The notes under the pieces were generated by a model. It ran no database searches. It was not told the origin of the DNA and was given only the letters and a program-made list of their open reading frames with translations. A program made the position numbers and the translations under genes. A stretch of DNA of 24,478 bases. Origin: Tetmemena sp. SeJ-2015. Taxonomy: Eukaryota; Ciliophora; Spirotrichea; Sporadotrichida; Oxytrichidae. Each line of letters opens with the position of its first letter. The stretch's first letter is position 1. This document shows positions 1-9,600 of the stretch, piece after piece. The stretch is from assembly GCA_027382625.1 (NCBI GenBank), contig JAJKFJ010020875.1, positions 1-24,478 of the forward strand, written 5' to 3'.

Positions 1-78
1 GACTTTACCCCTGATTTTTACAATAATAAAAAATAAAATCAAAATAAAAAAACCTCCACTCAAACAAATTTTTCAAAA

Positions 79-3000
79 TCACCTCTCTTCACTATCTCTT
101 TGTTCCGTTATCATACTTTTTAAAGCTTTGAAGCCAGTTTTCCGGGGATCTGCTAGATCGAGCATGATAATTACTTTAAACGCTCTGACTATATTTGTTT
201 GTATAGCTTTTTGGGCCATCTCTCGAGCTATATCTATCGTAGCCTCCTCCAATCCTCTTACATCTCTATCATAGCTTTTTGAGATTTTTAAAAGACTTTA
301 GTTCCACTCATCAATCGCTTATATTAACCTTGTTCTGATTTTTATACTTTTGTACGCTTTTACCAATGCCAAGATACTCATTTAGCAATCTTATTCATCA
401 TGCTTATCAGCACAATAGCACATAACATCATTAAATTATATTTCTGGGAATTCCGAAAGTAGATTCCTTTGGAGCTCTTAGTGGGGGGGAGAAGTGTCCC
501 ACCTTTCTCAGTACTTTTTTATGCCTCTTCCTAAAAATTTCAGTAGTCAAATGAAAATCTGCAGCTTTCTTAACCCTTTTGGTCTTCAATTTCCTCTTTT
601 TTTTGACAAACTCCCCCAAATCGTTCTTGACATGAATCAAGCTTAATTTTATCATCTGCTTTTGATTTGGGCTTTGATGTACCTTTTTTACCAATTGCAT
701 ACATTTGATGAAGTTCAGCTAGTTTTCAGTATACCCCCTTTTCCAGACTTTCAAGCATCTACCTTTTTAGACCACTAAATCGATTATTGCATCTGATGAT
801 TTTTCTCTCAGTGCATTAACTGCAACTGACCAATTTTGGCATTTGAAGCAAATTTCTCATTGCAACTAAGGGAAATGAGTTTTTTTCCCAAAGGAACATT
901 GGGCAGTTTTCTCAAGTTAGTGAAATTTTCTAGCAATATACCATACTCTAAGCAATTCCTACATTTGATTTTTGGGGTTATTTTCGATGAAATATCTCAA
1001 GCCTGTTTCTTCAATTTCCGAATGCTCATCTTCTTGAACCTTCCTCCTCAAATTCACCTGTTGGGTTTTTTATCCTCTGCAATAGACTCATCTTTCTCAT
1101 TTTTCTTAGACCCAAATTCTTCCAACTTTGCTTGAATACATATTTTCCCTTTTAAAGGGAAAATACCTCCACAAATAATGTCAGGGGTTTTTTCTTGTTT
1201 GAGTGCAGAATATACATCACCTTCTCTGTTTTATTTCCTAATAGCTCTATTTTTTTCTCATTAGGAAGGACCTAGATTTTTAAAGCTTGAGGGGGATCCA
1301 TTTCCTTTCGGCTTGCTTCATCTTTATTATCTATGAGTTACTGATGGGACTCTTCAACATTAAACCTTTTTTTTTCTCTTTTCTCTATAAAAAAAAGGGG
1401 CCCGCTGTCATGCCTGAAATTAATTTTATAATTTATAAATATTTTTTTTAAATTTATTACATTTTTTCGCTACTTCAAGGGGGTTTAAAATTTCATCTTC
1501 CTTTTTTTAAGACCCAAACACATTTTTGAAATTAATTCTTCGTTGATTATTGACAGTGAAGGAAACAAAGGGAACACCGCTTGAAGTGGAATTTATAGAA
1601 CTGTTCATCAATAGGGAATTTGATCCAGAGCTGCTTGGATTTATCTAATTAGTATTGCTATTTTGCACATCGCCTGGGTTAGAGGAGAGCTGATTACTAT
1701 CATTAGAAAGGCCGGAAAATTCTTTGCCTGAGTTTTGACTTGTGTTGCTAATTTGAATTTATCGTTATTAAGTTAAGAGGATTTGAGTTCTCTCTGCCAA
1801 TGATAGTGGTTGATTAGGCAGCTGCTAGGGTTATTGAGTCTATCTACTTGCCTGATTGATCATAGATGCTAAATGAATTTGGCTTTGAATTAAAGTCTGC
1901 TATTATAAAGAGTTAAAAGGTTGTTACCTGCCATAGAGCTATTGAAGCTGGTTAAATTATCCTTGCTGCTATATCTAATTAAATTATGGATAAGGTAGCA
2001 GTGGAGCCTGAGCAGCATAATTCTGCTATAGCTGCTACTGCTATTAGAGAGTCATATTTTGGTTAATTTAACTCTATTGGTATAAAGTGGCTAAGGCCTA
2101 AGCTTAACTCAAAGGAGCTTGGATTCTGTACTAATTTTGCATCAAATTTTGATTCTACTCAATAGATAGCTGATTCTATATTCTGAAATCTTGCAAGGGC
2201 TGATTTTATAGATGTCCAAACTAATTCTACAGCTGATTTAAAGCATTAATTTAGTTTATCAATTAGCTATTTTGATTTTGAGTTTGTTGAGCAACTTTTT
2301 AAAGATTCAAAAGCGAAGTGAAGCCTACTTGAGATATAGGAGTTTAAATCTAACTAATCTGAGGTTGAGAAGTATTTTACTGTTGTTGCAAGTTGCTTTG
2401 TACACTTTAAACTTGTACGAATGCGTTTAAGTTTGGATTATGAGAATGAAGTTACTACTGCTGCTGCTATTGCTAATTAATCTTAGTATTCTAGGCGCCC
2501 ACTTATTTAAAAGTAGATAAAATTTGATGAAGATATTCTGAATTTGAGAGTGGTTGACTCTTAGTTTCCTACGGTGCTCCAGAAGATAAGTTATTATCCA
2601 TTATTTAAAATATTACAAAAACTCTACTAGAAACCCAGTTTTAATATTAAATTAGGTTTCAAAATTTAGATTTACAAAGCAAAATATGGTCGAAAATGAA
2701 TCATAGATGCTGATTTTTCTTTTTCAGGTTATGATTTGAGGTCGCTTCTCTTTTAGATGACAAGGGGCTCGTGCAAAACAGTTCTGGTTACTTATCTACT
2801 TGAGGATGTAGCAACCTCCTTCTCTCTGCCCTTGCTAACTTAGAAATAAATGTCTGATACACATATGTTAATATGCATTTACTTTGCTGGCCTCATTTGA
2901 ATTTCTGCTTGAGTTCTTAGAGTCAGAACTTTTGCTTGGTTTTAAAGTGGGCTCTGAATCATCTTCAACTTCGATTATTTCTTTTGCTTTCGCAGACTTG

Positions 3001-3472
3001 TCTGATTTTGATTCGCCTGCTTACTTAGAGGGTTAAGTAGCGAGAGAGTGTATTTTAGTATTGAATAAATTTAAAAGGAGTCCTTTTCAGTGGAACTAGT
3101 TTTTGACTGAGTGGACGCAAGTGAGATTGGTTGCTGCTTACTATTTGCTAGTTGCTAAGTCTGTTTGGTGAACACTCTCGTCTTATTAGTGAAACAATAT
3201 ACACATAAACCAGTAAGTGAGGGCGTTTAGTTGTTCAGCATCTGAGCCGCTCTCATCTGTCCACTTCCCTACCGAGTAGCGGGAGTTCTATTACCCATTT
3301 GATTTGTTATTAGACGAATTACCAGAACTTAAAATAAACTCATGATGCAATTAAATGAATGATATTAACTCTTTGACGATTGCTTAGACTTTGCATCTTT
3401 ATCTCGCTGCCCTTTGCTGCCCGCGCTAACATTGCTATCGGCTCGCAGAGAGCTGCTTTTTACCGAACTCAT
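79..3472 (-). CDS. Gln-rich protein with Cys-containing C-terminal half (gene G), unidentified
   Basis: I do not recognise this protein. Reading TAA/TAG as Gln, it starts MSSVKSSSLRADSNV, has a Ser/Lys/Asp-rich N-terminus (EIIEVEDDSEPTLK), then a long Gln/Asn-rich section (about 2600-1750, runs such as QQQQQQQ), an Asn/Ser section, and a C-terminal half of more regular composition with Cys pairs (SCSQCTERKIIRC; VMCYCADKHDEQDCQM) and ending SMITEQRDSEER before TGA at 81-79. The Cys pairs could bind zinc, but the spacing matches no family I can name. Three IESs (pointers ACTC, AGCAA, ATG) and one probable intron are placed. The C-terminal half stays in frame only if about six single-base changes are allowed, all at homopolymers (see findings). 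With these the product is about 1,053 aa. The start is the ATG at 3472, facing gene A across a 160-bp divergent gap. Leu-rich open frames on the plus strand here are shadows of its Gln codons. Confidence 0.72.
1414..1460 (-). other. Probable intron (gene G)
   Basis: On the minus strand this 47-nt, extremely AT-rich stretch begins GTAATA and ends AATTTCAG. It separates ...ILNPLEVAKK from ...GPFFF-IEKREKKRF. The downstream frame also crosses a T8 and an A9 run, so the exact phase is uncertain. Confidence 0.5.
2599..2701 (-). other. IES, pointer ATG (gene G)
   Basis: A 103-bp AT-rich insert with a frame change. ATG occurs at 2702-2704 and 2599-2601 in the same codon phase; joining gives KEKSASM-DNNLSSGAPQ. 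The pointer is only 3 bp, so the exact junction is tentative. Confidence 0.55.
2832..2883 (-). other. IES, pointer AGCAA (gene G)
   Basis: A 52-bp insert between AGCAA copies at 2884-2888 and 2832-2836, in the same codon phase. Joining gives RNSNEASK-GREKEVATSSS and repairs a frame change. Confidence 0.82.
3046..3077 (-). other. IES, pointer ACTC (gene G)
   Basis: A 32-bp insert, A/T-rich, between ACTC copies at 3078-3081 and 3046-3049, phase-matched. Joining gives SSTEKDS-LATQPSKQAGE and links the Ser-rich N-terminus to the acidic segment. Confidence 0.8.
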
Positions 3473-3632
3473 TTATTACTAACTAAAATACTATATAATT
3501 AATTTCACTCTATATACTTTCATCAGCTTCTCATAACATACAAGAAGGATCTGAGCAATAGAAGAAGAAGAATTATATCAATATAAAATTTAGTGAAGCA
3601 GCTTACAAATATAGCTATAAATTATTATCGAA
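3473..3632. promoter_or_regulatory. Divergent intergenic gap between genes G and A
   Basis: 160 bp of AT-rich sequence between the two divergent start codons, so both 5' leaders and any promoters must lie here if the starts are right. A purine run (GAAGAAGAAG) is visible; no defined promoter element is recognised. Confidence 0.4.
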
Positions 3633-6600
3633 ATGGAAGACTCCAATGCGTCTTCGCAACGGAAAAATAAGTTTTAGCAAATCTATGCTTAAATGCGCAC
3701 AGGTTTCTTCAACATATTAAATTTCAAACTTTTAATAAACATAATGTTCGAGCTCTTGAAGGAAAAGAACTTTAAAAATATTTGCAGACTTTATTTAACA
3801 CTGGTAAATTTGATTTTGGTTTTATAAGTTGACTATCGAATGTTTTTGAAACATACACTTTGTTTGATCTTTTGAACAAATGCACTTCCTCTCAAAGAGA
3901 GACTCTCCAGAATATCTCATCTTAGCAAAGTATAATTTCTTTTAAAATTTGCTTTAAATTACTCTTATTTAGAAATATGAGTGGAAAGATGAGTTCTTTT
4001 TGACTTTTGTGGTGAATGTGTGCAGCTATTGCCGAATTATAAAGGCTATTAGCGATGCACAGTCCACTTTCTTTTATTGGCTGCTGATGATATTTGGAAT
4101 GCTCTACCTTGTCACGATGTTTGTCCTCCTTGCCTATATGCACTACTTCCTTAAACATAGAAAGCATTATGTTGAGCAAGTAGTAGTTCTGGTAAGTCTT
4201 TGATTATGATATTAAAATTTATCTTTGAAATCCACATTCCTCCTTCCTAATCAGTATACTCACAAATTGTTCTTAGTTGAGAGTGATGATACTCATGCTA
4301 TTCTGGGTGCTCTACTAGCCATTTTTCGAAACTTTTATTTCCATCGTAAAATGTGAAGGCAACTACCACTACATTGACCCTAGTATGGAGTGCTTCAGCG
4401 GAATCCACATCTTTGTGGTGGTTCTTTGCTTTATTTTTCTAGTTATGCTGGTTGTTATCAACCTTATAACTGCGATGCTATATAATGAAACCTAGCCAAT
4501 CTAGGAGGATTGCCTTAGCAGACTTGAAACTAGCTTGGAAGTAGGATTGGTGATCTATAGATCAATCATAGCCATATTTTCTACCTTTTGTTCGGGGAAT
4601 GTGTGCACCTGGATCCTCATATCAGTTTTCATAATTGCAAGTGCAATGATGTGCTACTCCTACTATAAGACAATCCCCTACTACAACTCATTTGTAAGCA
4701 TCTTCTATGGAGTACTGAGTTACCTATACTGCTGGGTGTCTATAAATGCTTTGCTCATGAAACTGCTCAAAGTGGATGGACACATCATCATAATTTTCAT
4801 AGGAGTTCCATTCATCACTTTGCTTGTCAAAAATCTAAGGGAAAAACGGATTGAGAACCTAATGAAAACTGGCATTGACAAACTCAAGATAGATTATAGA
4901 AAATATTTACCTATATTAAACAATAATTGGATAGACATAGACTCTTTGATCTAAGTTCATAAGATGACTGACTTTTCACGAGGAATCAACACTGACTAGG
5001 CTTAGCGCATGACAATGATAGGAATAATAAACATCCATATCATGGAGTGTTAGAACAGCGATTGTCCGTGCAAAGATGACTATGAACTATATGATGTCTC
5101 CACCAATATGTTCTAGGAAAGAAACAAAAGCTCTCCTCACTTGGATGAGGTTTTCCTAAATCATTTCATCAAAAGGCTATATGAAGATGCTTTGAACAAG
5201 TTTATCAACTCTCCATCAATTCACATTGCTTTTGCGTTCTATCTCTTTAAGAACATGAAAAATATTCACGCATCTCTAGTGGAACTGAATATAGCCATTA
5301 AGAAAAAGCCTTCACTTCAGTATCAATTATATTTACTCAATCTCAATTGAGTCTATATTGTCTATTCAGCAGCAATTTACCATCTTCCGCTACAAGAATA
5401 TCATTGAAGATTACATCAAGCACGACCATCAAGAGCATAAATACGTGTACCCTGAACTTACTAACGTCATCGAATTCGAAAGGCTTTTCACTGAAATGCA
5501 AAAGCAAATAGAGAAGGTTTGCAATCTTCAAGTTGAGTTCTGGACTCATCTAACCACAGTAGTGCCTGATTAAAACATCTTGAATGAGCTAGGAAAAAAG
5601 ATTTATGATGCGGCCCAAGAAGCTGACTTTTTACTGGAACTAGATGTGCAAAATTAATGGCAACTACTAACAAGCACTCAATATATATGGAGAGTATCTG
5701 AGAGAGATTAGAAACCATGAGCATCTTGGAAACACCTATATAGAAAGAGGTTTCAATTCTATGAATACTAAGAAGTCTATTGATGAACATGCTAAGACTT
5801 CAGATATTCTATTTAGCCCCGACACTGCAGTCATTCACATATCGGGTAACAAAGAATCTATAGGAAAGATTCTCAAGACTAGTTAAGGCTTGTCAGCTGT
5901 ATTTGGATACAGCAAGACTGAAGTTATAGGTCACTCAATTAACATCCTCATGCCAACTTTGTTTGCAAAGCGCCACACTGATTTCATGGAAAGGTTCTTC
6001 AAAACTGGCAGGCAAGTTATCTTTTATCAGGAGAGAACTCTTTTCTCCACTCATAGAAATGGACACTGCTTCCAAATTAAGCTTTTGGTGAAGTAAATGC
6101 CCACTTTGGTAGAAGGAATATAGTATGTAGGGATGATAAGACCTATTGCTTCTGACTATGAATTTATGCTGACTGACATGGATGGGAATATAGACTCTTT
6201 CAGCAAAGGAATAACTGGAATGCTTGGGCTAACTCCTAATCTCTTCAAAGACAAGGACTCTCAAATTAATATTCAAATCCTAGCCCCTGAGCTCATCTCT
6301 TTCTTCCTTGAAACTTACTAAAGAGGCAGGGCTGCTAAGTCAAAATTCAGAGAATCAGGTGGAGATATAATTAGCCATATCTACTTTATAATGTTAAGAT
6401 ACGTTAACCTTGATTGTGCCAAGGGACTTCCACATAATTGCAAAGTCAGAGAATAAGACGAACACTAGAACTGGGTCTAGAAATAGAGCAGGTGCAGGAA
6501 ACAGAGGAGTGTCTCACAATAACCGAAACAGATCACAGGTGTTCAAGCAATTCTTGAAAGTGCTTTCAAAGCCAGGGAGAATCCAGAGAGACAGAATGCC

Positions 6601-9600
6601 AACTGCAAAGATGCTCATGACTTAACCAGAGTACGTCCAATCACTTTTTCCTATATCATACTTATTAAAATTAAACTAAATGTTGTAAATGCGAAAGGAG
6701 GAAAGAAGTTTAGTGCGAGATAACTTGCTTAGACATCAAGGCCTCTTCCACAGATTCTATGAAGATGTTAGTGTTCAAATTCAACAAGAACGAAAAATCA
6801 GACAAGAAAAAGGGAGACCACTTTCAAAATCTGCTGATGGAATATGGAGAAAATGAAAACGAGGGCAACTTCGATCACTTTATAATCCTTGCCTGCTTAT
6901 TCTCATATTTACTTAATTATAAGCAAGTGTCAGTGGTGGAGGAAACTCCGCAAGAGAAAGCTGCGAGATAGCAAGCTAAGCAATAGCAAATGGAAATATA
7001 CCATCAACAATAGCAGTAAGAAGAAATTGCAAAGCAGGCGCTTCCTACTCAAGAGACCAACAAGCTAAATACTACGAAGAAAACAGTTGTCTTTGAGCCA
7101 CAGCAAACAGGCGCTCCTACAACATTCGACAGAACTGGCACTGGCTAGCAAATTCAAGTCAACTAACTCACAAATCTTAATCTCACTTAAATGCAGTCCT
7201 AAGATTCCCCTTCTGCATCCAAGACAAATACTAATTTCCTTAAAACTCAGGATATTAATCCTAACAGTACCCTTGGGGGATTGACCCAGTAGATGTCCCA
7301 AGCTTAACCTCAAAATTAGGTATAGAATTCTGCGAGAGGGTAACCTTAACCTTCAAGTTTCAAGCAAAAATCTGCCAAAAATAAGATCGGGGGACCTAAT
7401 GATACTTTGAAATCTCAAGGGAATCAAAATGCAGCACCAGCTAACGTGTAGCGAATGGAAAGCTCTTCCAAAGAGAGACCTCCTAGTGCCAGGAACTAAG
7501 AACAGTAACGCAAAAACTCTTAGGACAAGCTAGTGGAGAGTTTCTCTTCCCATGACTCAATAGATAAGGATAGCGAGGAAAGTCAAACCACTAAACTGCA
7601 AAAGTTCTTGGCTCAGAAGGAAGCCGAAAAGGCAGCTGCTCTACAAAAAGAGAAAGAGAAACTAGATCAGTTTAGCAAGATTGCACAAGCAAGATAACAG
7701 CAAGAGGACTAATTAATTTCTCTCAGGGATCAAGAGGATTAGCAAACTCCCAGACTAGATGTATCTGGTATTAAACTCGAATCTGCTCAAAAGGAGAAGA
7801 ACTCATTCTTGGAGGAACTTAAAAAGCAGAGCTTCATTTTTTCGGAAAATTCAACTGTGAAGATGGAAGCCAAAGAAAGTGTCAATGTCAGTAAGCCACG
7901 CCAGGACTAGAATTCTTTCACCAACCCTCAAAACTTATAAGTATTTCTTTCATAGTTTGTGAAAACTAGGCCAACAATTCTGCGGATAAGAAGTCAAGCT
8001 CATTTGGATTCCTGCTAGATGCAGATTAGCTGGTGAAGAAGCAAAATTAGAATAACATTCGAGTGGTGTTCCAAGGAGATGAGCTGGAGCCGATGGAGAC
8101 CATAGAAAATTTCACTGATGACTAGAATTTGGAGAGCAATAACGCCAAAAGCATAAAGAGTTAAAGCCAGAGCAACACAAACAATATGTAGAGCAATAAT
8201 GTAAACAACACTCAGAGCAACCAGGTTAAGTCCAGTAACACATAGAGCAATCAGGTCAAGTCAAACTTCACGGGGGCAGAGTAGATGAGCGACAAGTAAG
8301 ATGGCAGTGATGAGGAGGATGAATCTTAGGAGAGCGGAAGAGGGACTTAAAAGAGCAAGAGAAGCAAGAGTAGAAGCAGATCTGTAAAAAATAACACTAA
8401 GAGCTAGAATGAGGAGAGCGGAGATGATGGGGACTCAGACGAGGATTCAGATGACGATGGATAGGGAGATGATGACGATGAGGATGGACAAGATGATTAG
8501 CAATAGTAGCAGCCTGAAAAGAGCAGTAGCAAGAAGTTTAAATAGCGTAGAAAGAGAAGCAATAAGTCTTCTGCTTATGATAGTGAAGAGAATGAAGAGG
8601 ACTACGAGGAAAACTCTTAAGTAAGTGATGAAGACAGCTAAAGAAAGTCCAACAAGACTAGGTCTTCTCGAGACGAAAATAAGCCACTGATAGTGCAGCC
8701 AAAGCAAAGTTCCTCTGGTGGACAAGCAAATATTGGATAAAACAATGGGGGCTCTATCACAATGCCTAATGGTTTCTCCAGTGGCCACCCGATGATGATG
8801 CCCAACATGAACGACTTTAAGAGAGGATTTGGAGGATAAGATGATCTTCTTGCTGGTAACAACGATAACTATCTTCTGCCTGATCCAAGATAATTAATGC
8901 TGGGAAAAGGTGATAGTGTTGGCAATAGACCAAGAGGCGGCTCTGGTAAATTTTCTGAAAGTAACTACGAACTTGTATGACGTTATTTATTAAGTTTAGC
9001 GAAAATTACTCCCAAGGACCTAATGGGAGACCGAGCTACTTCAAGAAGATGCAAATAGCCAAGAGGGACACTTAAAAGATCAGAACCAACCCCAAATATA
9101 AATGTGTGGACGACGGCTCTGAAGATGAGAACGATGCTAAAAATCATATAAATGACGATCCTTAGGCAATGAGTTCGAAAGAAATGTAGTTCAGAGACAA
9201 CATACTCAAGTATGAAAGTAAGCTTATTATGAAGTATTGAAAATAAATTAGAGAGGAAGAAGAGAAAAGAGAGAAAGCAAAAGGAAAAAGAAATGAAGAA
9301 GCTCAAGGCTATGAATGGAGACGACTCGACTACCAGTGGATTGGTAGCTTCTGGAGAAGCTGTAGCTAGCAATTCTTCAGACGAGGATGATATATCTAGC
9401 TCTGAGAGCTCCTCTAGTAGCAGTGAAGAATCTAAGGCAGAGCGAGCTGCTCAAACTAGAAAGGGCAAGGCTGGTACTGCAAATGGCACCAAGCAACCCA
9501 CTAAGAAAGCCTAAGCAGCTCCAAGGTCTAATAATGATGAGGGAGATGTCAGTTCAGTGACAACAAGACAAAATAAGACCGAGAGAAGTCACTATAATTT

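Noticed and set aside
1141..1165. Perfect 25-bp inverted repeat (TATTTTCCCTTT and its complement) as a terminator or transposon end
   Set aside because: It falls inside the gene G reading frame (GIFPLKGKI), without flanking duplication or a T-tract typical of a terminator; probably chance in AT-rich DNA.
2000..2560. Long TGA-free, Leu-rich open frame on the plus strand, and an Ala/Asp-rich plus frame with a few TGA codons suggesting TGA=Trp
   Set aside because: Both are shadows of the Gln/Asn-rich minus-strand gene G (CAA/CAG/TAA/TAG read backwards). The minus frame has coherent composition, a good start and phase-matched pointers.
8447..8862. Minus-strand ORFs with many Ile/Val/Leu
   Set aside because: Shadows of the acidic Asp/Glu/Ser-rich segment of gene A.
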